Assembly: GCA_025062105.1 (NCBI GenBank)
Contig: JANXAQ010000305.1
Span: forward strand, 1 to 38,413
Direction of reading: 5' to 3'
DNA: 38,413 bases
DNA from: Thermoguttaceae bacterium
GTDB taxonomy: Bacteria; Planctomycetota; Planctomycetia; Pirellulales; Thermoguttaceae
Shown here: positions 24,946-32,811 of the stretch, piece after piece
Numbering within the stretch: position 1 is the first letter of the stretch
How the letters are laid out: the number at the start of each line of letters is the position of its first letter
The notes under the pieces: generated by a model
The model's input: the letters and a program-made list of their open reading frames with translations, nothing else
What the model was told of the DNA's origin: nothing
Database searches by the model: none
Translations under genes and position numbers: made by a program

Positions 24946-25659
24946 GTGTCTGCGCCCATTCAGGGAAAACCTGCTGTTGTGCTTTTGTCGGGCGGCATGG
25001 ATTCAGCCACAGCCGCTGCTATTGCAAAAGCCGAAGGGTTCTCGCTCTTTGGCCTGACGGTTGATTATGGTCAGCGGAACCGTTGGGAATTGGAGGCAGC
25101 CAGTCGGCTGGCTCAATTCTTGCAAATGCAGGAGCACCGAATCATCCGGTTGGAGCTGGGTGGGCTTTTGGTCAGTGCATTGACCGGCCACGTGCCTGTG
25201 CCAAAAGATCGGCGCCCCACAGAAATCGGCCAGGGAATTCCGGTAACCTATGTCCCCGCCCGGAATACGATCCTATTGGCGTTGGCCCTGGGGTATGCGG
25301 AAGTGGTCGGAGCGGCCGATATTTTCCTGGGCGTTCATGCCTTAGATTACAGTGGTTATCCGGACTGTCGGCCGGAGTTTTTACAGGCATTTGAACATTT
25401 GGCCAACTTGGCCACCAAAGCCGCTGTCGAAGGCCAACTCCGCTTTCGCATTCATGCCCCGCTGCTGGGCTGCACCAAAGCAGAGATTATTCGCCGCGGG
25501 GTGGCTTTAGGCCTGGATTACCGACTGAGCTGTTCCTGTTATGATCCTACACCGGACGGCTTGCCCTGTGGACGGTGTGATGCTTGTGTGCTCCGGCGCC
25601 GCGGTTTCCAACAGGCAGGCCTGGAAGACCCCCTACCTTATCAAACACCCCTCCTCTAA
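24946..25659 (+). CDS. queC: 7-cyano-7-deazaguanine synthase
   Basis: The 237-residue enzyme converts 7-carboxy-7-deazaguanine with ammonia and ATP to preQ0 in queuosine synthesis. The ATP-pyrophosphatase motif [15 protein letters not shown] is at residues 13-27, followed by [55 protein letters not shown] and [18 protein letters not shown]. The zinc site is complete: Cys residues in [23 protein letters not shown]. The GTG at 24946 gives normal family length; the frame is open back to 24811 but that part overlaps the RRM gene and is low in family likeness. The start has no good ribosome site. No other queuosine genes lie in the window. Confidence 0.95.
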   Translation: MSAPIQGKPAVVLLSGGMDSATAAAIAKAEGFSLFGLTVDYGQRNRWELEAASRLAQFLQMQEHRIIRLELGGLLVSALTGHVPVPKDRRPTEIGQGIPVTYVPARNTILLALALGYAEVVGAADIFLGVHALDYSGYPDCRPEFLQAFEHLANLATKAAVEGQLRFRIHAPLLGCTKAEIIRRGVALGLDYRLSCSCYDPTPDGLPCGRCDACVLRRRGFQQAGLEDPLPYQTPLL

Positions 25660-25889
25660 GCTCTCCTTTTTCCGTAATAATACTTCAGCCGAACGGAGCA
25701 TGCCTATCTCTTTATTCCTCTTCCCCCCAGCTCCAGAAGGTTAAGGTCCGACGGAAGCCGGTAAACAACCAAATCTCTTTTTCACCCACAGCCGGTCCAC
25801 TTCGCCTGCCGGCCTCTTCCACCCAGTGGAAAGACAATTACTTCACTTAGCGAAAGTCTTGCCCTTTGTCAATTTCCAGCCAGCCCCAT

Positions 25890-26002
25890 TTGGATCTTCT
25901 AACGCTTTGTCTCCAGAGTTAGGAAATATTCTGTGAACAAAAGGGTGGTTCATCGTAACTACTGGAGACAAAATAAGTTAGTAAAAATGTCAAAAGTCAA
26001 GG
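25890..26002 (-). repeat. Family A element, partial copy A12
   Basis: A reverse copy without a clear left end: CTCCAGAGTTAGGAAATATT, GGTTCATCGTAACTACTGG and AAAATGTCAAAAGTCAAGG. D2 begins 14 bases later. Confidence 0.7.
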
Positions 26003-26016
26003 TAAGACTCTCTGAG

Positions 26017-26306
26017 GTGCGGCGGAAATTTTATGGGTTAACTGGACAATATAGGGAATATAGCCAAAATAGGCTTCGGCCCCTGGAAACCAGCTTTGCA
26101 TAGCACCTACCTATAGGAGAACCCATTTTGGTTCCCCTTTTCTTTCCGACATATAAGGACCTAAATTCCTTCGACTGAGTCCTCGCACCTATAGTACGGA
26201 GCCTCTTGGCCTGCGGGAGAGCTACCAGGAGGGATCCTTTAGTAGAGCATAGGCGATCTATCTTCATCAAATCCCCTAAACCGATGACAAAAAAACTGCC
26301 GCCCGG
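26017..26306. repeat. Family D element, copy D2
   Basis: Ends are GTGCGGCGGAAATTTT and AAAACTGCCGCCCG. TCTCTGAG directly left and TCTCTGGG right (26307-26314) agree in seven of eight bases, a likely decayed duplication. The body aligns with D1 over its full length. Confidence 0.85.
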
Positions 26307-26522
26307 TCTCTGGGAGGAGTTTTGGTCTGCGTATCCGGGAAGTAAAATGAATAGGTTCTAGGCAAAGATGGATTGCCGGGGGTTGAGCTTGTTTGGCCAA
26401 TATATTATATTTTTGTTCAATTAATCTGTGGACTTTCACCCGCATGCGGTGGAAATGTTACCTTTGTTTTGTAACAGTTCAGCTGAGTGAAGTGGGGTGA
26501 CGCTTTTTCTACTGTCCCCAGG

Positions 26523-26573
26523 CCGTTGAGAAGGTAGGATATCGGGGGAAACGAGCCGTTCAACGGGCTTTTT
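26523..26573 (+). terminator. Attenuator-like hairpin with T-run before the SDR gene
   Basis: CCGTTGA (26523-26529) pairs with TCAACGG (26560-26566) and TTTTT follows at 26569-26573; a smaller competing stem AGCC-GT/AC-GGCT shares the right arm. Two exclusive stems before a T-run about 100 bases ahead of the gene are what an attenuator or riboswitch expression platform looks like. The upstream part (26449 on) fits no aptamer known to me. Confidence 0.42.
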
Positions 26574-26676
26574 ATCCCCTTACCCGGTCAGCCTGACGGC
26601 TGGCAGGCCTTTTGGAGGAGAGAGGCCGATTTCTTCACCCTGCTGAAATGATACCTTTTTTCTAGAAGGAGAAAGT

Positions 26677-27441
26677 ATGTCTGTGCCGACAGGCCAACTG
26701 GTAGGGAAGACTGCCGTGGTTACCGGTTCTTCCCGGGGCATTGGGCAGGCCATTGCCCTGGAATTGGCAGAAGCGGGGGCTGCAGTGCTGGTCCATGGTT
26801 GGCGCCATCCGGAAGAGGCGCGGGTAGCTGCGGAAACCATTCGTCAAAAAGGCCGAGAGGTTTTGGTGGTTTTGGCCGATCTGGCCGACCCGTCCCAGCA
26901 AGATCGCCTGGTGGAGGAGGCTTGGCAGTGGCGGCAAGGGGTGGACATTTGGATCAATAATGCCGGAGCCGATGTGCTCACCGGCCAAGCGCTGAATTGG
27001 CCCTTTGAACAGCGATTAGAAGCTTTGTGGCGTCTGGATGTGGTAGCTACGATCCGGCTCAGCCGGCAGGTGGGCCAACGGATGAAGCGAGCTGGCCAAG
27101 GGGTCATCGTCAATGTAGGCTGGGACGGGGTGCATCGGGGCATCGAAACCGACGGGGGCCAATTGTTTGCCGCTGCCAAAGGGGCGGTGATGGCCTTCAG
27201 CCGAAGTTTGGCACGAGCATTGGCCCCTCAGGTCCGGGTACTATGTATCGCCCCTGGCTGGATCCGCACCCAATGGGCCCAACAGGCCTCTGACTTTTGG
27301 CAACAGCGGGCTATCCAGGAATGCCTCCTAGGCCGATGGGGTACCCCCCAAGATGTGGCCAACTTAGTTCGATTTGTGGTTAGCCCAGAAGCCAGTTTTC
27401 TTACCGGCCAAATCATCGAAATCAACGGCGGCACTCGGTAA
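26677..27441 (+). CDS. SDR-family oxidoreductase-like protein without the Ser-Tyr pair
   Basis: The 254-residue protein has the Rossmann fold of short-chain dehydrogenases: TGSSRGIGQAIALEL (17-31), an NNAG turn near residue 93, and a closing PQDVANLVRFVVSPEASFLTGQIIEINGG. The catalytic YxxxK is changed to FAAAK (Phe164, Lys168), and the Ser normally 13 residues before the Tyr is replaced in NVGWDGV (Gly151). Nucleotide binding should be kept but ordinary hydride transfer is doubtful. I recall similar NVGWD/FATTKGA-type proteins in other planctomycetes, so this looks like a conserved subgroup and not a decayed gene. ATG 26677 has AGAAGGAGA upstream. The gene stands alone behind an attenuator-like leader. 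Confidence 0.9.
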   Translation: MSVPTGQLVGKTAVVTGSSRGIGQAIALELAEAGAAVLVHGWRHPEEARVAAETIRQKGREVLVVLADLADPSQQDRLVEEAWQWRQGVDIWINNAGADVLTGQALNWPFEQRLEALWRLDVVATIRLSRQVGQRMKRAGQGVIVNVGWDGVHRGIETDGGQLFAAAKGAVMAFSRSLARALAPQVRVLCIAPGWIRTQWAQQASDFWQQRAIQECLLGRWGTPQDVANLVRFVVSPEASFLTGQIIEINGGTR

Positions 27442-27628
27442 AGGAACTCTCCCCCATCCCCGAGGCCAAGCCTCCTTTGTCGCCCAGAGAAGGAAATACT
27501 GGTTCCCTTAGTTGGCCCTTTCCAGAGGAAAGCCACCTTTAGAGGTCGCATCCTTTGAAAACATTGTCCTTCGGAAATTTGTCCAACCAACAACCCCAAA
27601 ATCCTCTAGCATCCTGCAAATATTCGAA

Positions 27629-27951
27629 GAACCTCTGTACTCGAGTTTTGCCATTTTCCCTAAATCCTTTTGTTTCCAGTAGTTACGACGAAACTTCCTT
27701 TTGTTCACACAATTTCCCAAGTCCAATATTTGCAAGCAGTTAGAGTTTTCCCCCTTCCGGCAGAAGGCCTAAAATTGCAAAAGTCGAGCTGCAAAATACT
27801 GGACATATAGCGGGACCTTGTGAACTTTTGATTCAATCGCTGTTCGGTTCTTCTATCCAAACACATACTATCAATTAGCTGCTCGCAATGTTAGCAGCCC
27901 GGATTAGGTTAAAGGTATAAAAATATCCCCTTTAAATTATGCAGAGATTCC
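27629..27951 (+). repeat. Family B element, copy B9, split by A13
   Basis: The first 11 bases (AGAACCTCTGT) lie at 27629-27639 and the rest (27789-27951) begins CTGCAAAATACTGGACATATAG and ends AATTATGCAGAGATTCC. A13 is inserted between. Removing it restores a B copy. Confidence 0.8.
27640..27788 (+). repeat. Family A element, copy A13 (inserted in B9)
   Basis: The best-preserved forward copy, 149 bp: CTCGAGTTTTGCCATTTTCC, TTTGTTTCCAGTAGTTACGA, GAAACTTCCTTTTGTTCACA and AAATTGCAAAAGTCGAG. CTGTA precedes and CTGCA follows, a possible 5-bp duplication with one change. Confidence 0.9.
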
Positions 27952-28027
27952 GACTTTAGGACTTCTGGAGCATCCGGAAGGTAAATAGCTTTTGTCATGG
28001 GAATGCGCTTACGGGACTGTCTGGAAG

Positions 28028-28174
28028 CTTGACCTGTGCCATCTTGGACCTGGCCTTAGAGGGGAAAGCTCTAACTCTTTGTAACTATTGGAGTTAGGAA
28101 ATTAGGTGAAGAAAAAGAAGTTTCATCTTAATCCTTGGAAGCAAACCAAATTAGCAAAACTGGCAAAAGTCGAG
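28028..28174 (-). repeat. Family A element, copy A14
   Basis: A reverse copy: CTTGACCTGTGCCATCTTGG, CTAACTCTTTGTAACTATTGG, AGTTTCATCTTAATCC and AAACTGGCAAAAGTCGAG. It ends about 75 bases ahead of pabB. Confidence 0.85.
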
Positions 28175-28247
28175 CCAGACTGGCCCTCTGGATCGTCCCC
28201 GAGCAAAAAAGCCCACTTGGCTCTTTCCAGGGGAAAACAGGTACGCT

Positions 28248-29828
28248 ATGTGGACTGAATGGCCTGTTGTAGAACTGCTTTCGCCCCAGTGGACGCCGGA
28301 GAAAGTGTTTAGGCGGTTGGTGGAGCTACCGCACTGCCTTTTCTTAGACAGCGCCGTCCAGCACTCCCATTTAGGCCGATACTCCTTTGTGGCAGCGGAT
28401 CCATTTGAGTATCTGGAAGTTGAGGAGGGGGGACGGGACGGTTTAGCCGAATTGGCCGCCCGATTGGAGTCCTTTGCAACACCCCCCGCCCCAGACCTTC
28501 CGCCCTTTCAAGGTGGAGCAGCAGGACTGTTTAGCTATGAGCTGGTTCGGCAATGGGAACGGTTGCCCAAGGCGTGGTGGGATGAATTCAAGTTGCCGAT
28601 GTTGGCAGTGGGCTTCTATGATGTGGTGGTCGCCTTTGATCATTGGGAAGGCCGGGCCTGGATCATTTCCCAAGGGTTTCCAGAACGAGACCCCACCCAA
28701 CGCCTTCGTCGAGCCCGGCAACGGCTTCAAGAATGCAAAACCCGTCTGTTGGACTATGAGCAAACTAAGGTATTTGTTTGCACGGAGCAAACTACGGCCT
28801 TTGCCACTGAAGGGGCGCTAAACCGAGCCATCCCTTCAAAAACTCGTTCTGCAGGCGTGGAGGATTTTTGGCAGATAAAGGGGGCTGGAGGCCCCCTGCC
28901 GGAAGTTGCCACTGGCGCACCGCCTGAGGGGATTTTATTGCCCGAACAGTTAGCTCCGCAGTATCCTCTGGAAGGCTTGCCACTGATCCGCAGTAACTTC
29001 AGCCCTGCCAAATTCCAGGAGGCAGTCGGCCGGGTGATAGAATACATTTGCGCTGGGGATGTGTTTCAGGTGAATCTAGCCCAGCGGCTTCTGCTGCCGG
29101 CGCAGGAGCCGGCTTGGCAATTGTATCTGCGACTGCGCAGATTGCATCCGGCTCCGTTTGCCGGCTATTTTGATCTAGGCCGATTCCAGATCGTCAGCGG
29201 TTCACCAGAGCGGTTTTTGTGCGTTCGGCATCGTCAGGTGGAAACTCGGCCGATCAAAGGAACCCGCCCCCGCACAGGCGATCCCCTGCAAGACCAAGCC
29301 GCTATTAGGCAACTGCTCACCAGCGAAAAAGATCGGGCTGAAAATGTGATGATTGTGGATCTCTTACGGAACGACCTATCTAGAGTTTGCTTGCCGGAAA
29401 GCATCCGGGTCAGTCAATTGTGCGCACTGGAGACATATGCTCGGGTGTTTCATTTAGTTTCTGCGGTTCAAGGACTGCTTCGGCCGGAATGTTCTCTGGT
29501 GGACTTGGTACGGGCCTGTTTTCCGGGTGGCTCCGTTACCGGTGCCCCAAAAGTCCGAGCTATGGAAATCATCGCAGAACTGGAGCCAACCGTGCGCGGG
29601 GCTTATTGCGGCTCATTAGGCTATATAGGTTTTGAGGGCAGCATGGATCTAAATCTTTTAATCCGAACGATTACCGTTGGCCGGGGTTGGTGGCAATTGC
29701 ATGTGGGCGGCGGGATTACCGTACTTTCTGACCCCTGGCAGGAATACCAGGAGACTTGGCACAAAGCACAAGGACTGCTTCAGGCCATGATGGGCCGGTC
29801 CCTCCAGGAAAACCTTACCCCCTTCTGA
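28248..29828 (+). CDS. pabB: Aminodeoxychorismate synthase component I (chorismate-binding)
   Basis: The 526-residue enzyme makes 4-amino-4-deoxychorismate for folate synthesis from chorismate, with ammonia supplied by a PabA-type glutaminase not in this window. The N-terminal half shows GRYSFVAADPFEYL and PFQGGAAGLFSYEL, a PabB-like hallmark; the C-terminal chorismate-binding domain shows FQVNLAQRL, RPIKGTRPRTGD, LLTSEKDRAENVMIVDLLRNDL, CFPGGSVTGAPKVRAMEII and YCGSLGYIGFEGSMDLNLLIRT. The Lys in PIKGT is the PabB-type residue, where TrpE has Ala in PIAGT, hence this call over trpE. A variable stretch at about residues 175-255 separates the halves. There is no PabC tail. ATG 28248 is the start, with a weak ribosome site. 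Confidence 0.9.
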   Translation: MWTEWPVVELLSPQWTPEKVFRRLVELPHCLFLDSAVQHSHLGRYSFVAADPFEYLEVEEGGRDGLAELAARLESFATPPAPDLPPFQGGAAGLFSYELVRQWERLPKAWWDEFKLPMLAVGFYDVVVAFDHWEGRAWIISQGFPERDPTQRLRRARQRLQECKTRLLDYEQTKVFVCTEQTTAFATEGALNRAIPSKTRSAGVEDFWQIKGAGGPLPEVATGAPPEGILLPEQLAPQYPLEGLPLIRSNFSPAKFQEAVGRVIEYICAGDVFQVNLAQRLLLPAQEPAWQLYLRLRRLHPAPFAGYFDLGRFQIVSGSPERFLCVRHRQVETRPIKGTRPRTGDPLQDQAAIRQLLTSEKDRAENVMIVDLLRNDLSRVCLPESIRVSQLCALETYARVFHLVSAVQGLLRPECSLVDLVRACFPGGSVTGAPKVRAMEIIAELEPTVRGAYCGSLGYIGFEGSMDLNLLIRTITVGRGWWQLHVGGGITVLSDPWQEYQETWHKAQGLLQAMMGRSLQENLTPF

Positions 29829-29875
29829 GCTCTTCCTTTTAGGTGGACTTCTCTTTTTTGGCCTTACCTCTAGGA

Positions 29876-30026
29876 TGCGACTTTTGCCATTTTCCTTAAC
29901 TTGCTATGCTTCCAGGAATTGGGACGAAACTACCTTGTGTTCGGGCAATTTTCCTAAGTGCAATAAGTTACAAAGAAAGATAGGACATTCCTCCCCAGTG
30001 CAACCCCCAAAATGGCAAAAGTCGAG
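29876..30026 (+). repeat. Family A element, copy A15
   Basis: A forward copy: TGCGACTTTTGCCATTTTCC, GCTTCCAGGAATTGGGACGA, GGGCAATTTTCCTAAGTGC and AAAATGGCAAAAGTCGAG. It begins 47 bases after the pabB stop. The following 460 bases up to D3 (30027-30486) show no gene or repeat that I can support. Confidence 0.85.
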
Positions 30027-30486
30027 CGAATTGCAGTTCCGGAACGATAAGTGAAGAGAGGTTCCTTCATATCTACGGGAAACTTTAGCAGTTAATTCCA
30101 AAGTCGAATCATCTTTCCTGGCGATTTGGTGTAGAATCCCCCATTTTGGTGTACACTCTCCCCACTCCCATAAAACCTTTAAATGCTCTGGGAGGCTGAT
30201 TTTTTATGTCAATTTGGGGGATTTGGGGAATATAGATAACTCCCAATCGAATCGCCCTGGCATCTCTAGGAAAAGAAACAAAGAAACTCTGGATTCCAGA
30301 CCAGAGGTTTGAACTGTCTGGAAGGAGTTTATAGGTATAGCATATATTGGAAGAAGAGCTGAAGAACTTGGAAAAGGCAGGTCGGGTGTAAAGCTAGCTT
30401 TCCGGAATTAGGCTATTTGTCTATCTTTATCCCTCGTTATCCCTGCCGAATTGCCCCACCTAATTCCAGCCGCACCGAATGCTCTG

Positions 30487-30780
30487 TCGCGGCTGAAATT
30501 TTGGGGGCCAACTGGGCAACATAGGAAATATACACAAGACAAAATAGGGTTCAGCCACCTGCAAACCAGTTTTGCACCCCATCTACCTATAAAACAAACC
30601 CTTTTGCTCCTTTTTTCCTTCCGAGATATAGAGCCTAAACTCCTTCGACCGACTCCTAGGCCCTAAAGTAAGGAGCCACTTAACCTGTGGGGGAGCCCCC
30701 AAGGGGAACGTTTCAATGGGGCAAGGAGCGATCTACCTTCAACAAAAATCTCCTAACCTGACCCAAAAAACAGCCGCACT
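30487..30780. repeat. Family D element, copy D3, with 11-bp duplication
   Basis: A 294-bp copy starting CGCGGCTGAAATTTT and ending AAAAACAGCCGCACT. CGAATGCTCTG stands directly before (30476-30486) and directly after it (30781-30791), a perfect 11-bp target-site duplication. Confidence 0.92.
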
Positions 30781-30797
30781 CGAATGCTCTGGCCTGC

Positions 30798-30826
30798 TTG
30801 ACAAAGCAGCTTTTTACCGGTATCGT
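30798..30826 (+). promoter_or_regulatory. Sigma70-type promoter, TTGACA-17-TATCGT, for nusA
   Basis: TTGACA at 30798-30803 and TATCGT at 30821-30826 are spaced by 17 bases. The -10 matches TATAAT in four of six. A second -10-like TATAAT is at 30999-31004 without a clear -35. A CCGCATT/AATGCGG hairpin (30874-30899) lies in the resulting leader. It begins only 7 bases after the D3 duplication, so D3 may influence it. Confidence 0.55.
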
Positions 30827-31061
30827 TAAAAGAATCAAAGAATTAGATGTGGCAGTTTAAAATTCTCAAAACTCCGCATTTTTTAATTAAACAATGCGGA
30901 AGGGGAGATATTGTGTTTTATAACGCCTATTGGAGCCTAGGGAGCGGCTAAAAAATACCCACGAATCATGGGGAACGTGTTCCTAAATATGGGGGAAATA
31001 TAATCCCTTATTAGGGGAGTGCGGCCCCGGTTTTGTAAACAGTTCTGGGAAGGAGGGTGGG

Positions 31062-31084
31062 CTGCTCTAGCTGGGCTAGAGCAG
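31062..31084 (+). promoter_or_regulatory. Perfect 10-bp hairpin in the nusA leader
   Basis: CTGCTCTAGC (31062-31071) and GCTAGAGCAG (31075-31084) are exact inverses around a TGG loop, 37 bases ahead of the start codon. No T-run follows. It could act as an RNA processing site or as part of NusA self-control; neither is shown. Confidence 0.5.
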
Positions 31085-31121
31085 ACAAGGGAATGTGCTA
31101 AAGTCGGGAGACAAAAAGCCG

Positions 31122-32387
31122 ATGAATCCCAGCGAATTGCTTCGGATTGTCGATGCCATTCATCGGGATAAAAACATCGACAAAGAGGTAGTCTTTGCGG
31201 GCATAGAAGCGGCGTTAGTTACCGCGGCCAAGAAGCACTATGGGGAAGACCAAGAGATTGTCATTCGGATCAATCGGGAAGACGGCACGATCACCGGCAC
31301 CCATAACGGCATCGAGATGACGCCGGAAGAAATGGCCGAACGCATTGGGGCCCAGACAGCAAAACAGATCATTATCCAAAAGATTCGGGAGGCAGAACGA
31401 GATGCTCTATATGCTGAATACAGCGAATTGATGTATCAATTGGTTACAGGGGTGGTGCATCGGATGGAGCTGGTGCCCCACAACGATAAAAAGGTGAAGA
31501 TATGGACGATCGCTTTGTCCAACACGGAAGCGTTTCTACCTGAATGGGAACTGATTCCTGGTCAGCCGCTGCATATGAATGAGCGGATTCGGGCGATTGT
31601 GTGTGATGTGAAAAAGAAGGGAACAAAAGTATATATTGAGCTAAGTCGAGCCCGAGTCCAATTTGTGGAACGCCTTTTTGAACATGAGATTCCCGAAATA
31701 GCCGACGGAGTTATTCAAATCCGTGCTATTGCTCGAGACCCTGGCTATCGGACCAAAGTGGCAGTCAGTAGCACCGACCCCCGGGTCGATCCGGTCGGCG
31801 CCTGTGTGGGCATTCGAGGGAACCGGATCAAAAATATTGTAGAGGAACTAGGCGGAGAGCGAATCGATATTGTCCCCTATAGCGACGATATGCAGAAGAT
31901 GGTTCCCAATGCCCTGCAGCCAGCAGAAGTCGAAGAAGTCATTTTATGCCCGATGCTGGGTCGGGCAATCGCATTGGTTCGGGAGGAACAGCTTTCCTTA
32001 GCCATTGGAAAACGAGGTCAAAATGTGCGACTAGCCAGCAAGCTATGCGGCTGGGACATTGAAATTATGACCCAACAGGAACTGGATCGGCGGATCGAGA
32101 AAGCGATTGCCGACTTTACCAGTCTGGAAGGAATCTCTGAGGAACTGGCCGAACGACTCATCGGCGAAGGCTTCCTCACCTATGATGATCTTTCCGTAAT
32201 CGAACCCAGTGCGTTGATGGCCATGGGGAATCTCAGCGAAGCCCAAGTGGCCCAGATCATCCAGCAAGCTGAACAAAAAGTGGAGGAAACGGAAAAACTA
32301 GCCGCTTCAGAAAAAGAACGAGCTAAACAGGCTGAGCAATCCAGGACCAAAGCCCAAAAGCAGGAGGCGACGGATAAGTCGGCCTGA
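31122..32387 (+). CDS. nusA: Transcription elongation/termination factor NusA
   Basis: The 421-residue protein binds RNA polymerase and nascent RNA to steer pausing, termination and antitermination. Its N-terminal domain ([37 protein letters not shown]) is followed by an S1 domain (about 130-200, [21 protein letters not shown]), KH1 ([39 protein letters not shown]) and KH2 ([29 protein letters not shown]). A single C-terminal helix-hairpin-helix repeat ([23 protein letters not shown]) and a charged tail end it. ATG 31122 is preferred over GTG 31095, since CGGGAG lies 11 bases before it. infB follows, as usual, but after 424 bases with its own promoter-like sequence. rimP, the usual upstream gene, is missing here. 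Confidence 0.97.
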   Translation: MNPSELLRIVDAIHRDKNIDKEVVFAGIEAALVTAAKKHYGEDQEIVIRINREDGTITGTHNGIEMTPEEMAERIGAQTAKQIIIQKIREAERDALYAEYSELMYQLVTGVVHRMELVPHNDKKVKIWTIALSNTEAFLPEWELIPGQPLHMNERIRAIVCDVKKKGTKVYIELSRARVQFVERLFEHEIPEIADGVIQIRAIARDPGYRTKVAVSSTDPRVDPVGACVGIRGNRIKNIVEELGGERIDIVPYSDDMQKMVPNALQPAEVEEVILCPMLGRAIALVREEQLSLAIGKRGQNVRLASKLCGWDIEIMTQQELDRRIEKAIADFTSLEGISEELAERLIGEGFLTYDDLSVIEPSALMAMGNLSEAQVAQIIQQAEQKVEETEKLAASEKERAKQAEQSRTKAQKQEATDKSA

Positions 32388-32579
32388 AGCGGCGCTATGG
32401 GGAAGGGGATGGTGGGGGTTGCCCCACTAATTGACGGGGCAGGAAAATCATTATCCTCAGGCTGGCAGCCTCGCCTGGATAGATGCAATAGATGGTGATA
32501 GAAAAGATCCGTTTTCTCCGGTCGAACGAAGGGTACTTCAGCTGAGGGGAGCCACAGCCGCCGCCACCGAGTCACCAGG

Positions 32580-32605
32580 CCCTCATTGCCTTGGGCAATG
32601 AAGGG
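32580..32605 (+). terminator. Strong hairpin in the nusA-infB spacer
   Basis: CCCTCATTGCC pairs with GGCAATG-A-AGGG around a TTG loop (11 pairs, one bulged A). There is no T-run. CAAGGCC/GGCTTG forms a second stem close behind (32608-32624). It may end or slow transcription from nusA or belong to an infB leader. Confidence 0.42.
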
Positions 32606-32735
32606 TACAAGGCCAAAAGGCTTGGTGAACCTATCCATTTCCCCTTTCAGTGTGTCCTTTCTGCCCCAATTGGAGAGGGAAGAGACGAAGCCCTCACCAT
32701 TCGGCGGAAGTAGTACCGAATAAAATCCTCACAGT

Positions 32736-32751
32736 ATAATACAGTATAATT
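32736..32751 (+). promoter_or_regulatory. Two tandem TATAAT boxes ahead of infB
   Basis: CAGTATAAT is repeated directly, giving TATAAT at 32736-32741 and 32746-32751, about 60-75 bases ahead of the GTG. No TTGACA-like -35 is found at the right distance from either box, so promoter strength is uncertain. Confidence 0.45.
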
Positions 32752-32811
32752 GGGAAAGGCGGAAGGTAAGCGCATTTCGCCCAGCCGAGCCATTGCCAAA
32801 GGAGGGGTCTA

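Noticed and set aside
28248..29828. trpE instead of pabB
   Set aside because: PIKGT with Lys and the PFQGGAAGLFSYEL segment favour PabB; no trpG/trpD neighbour exists.
32180..32638. 152-aa minus-strand frame over the nusA end
   Set aside because: It overlaps nusA on the opposite strand and continues into a hairpin-rich spacer; a shadow frame.
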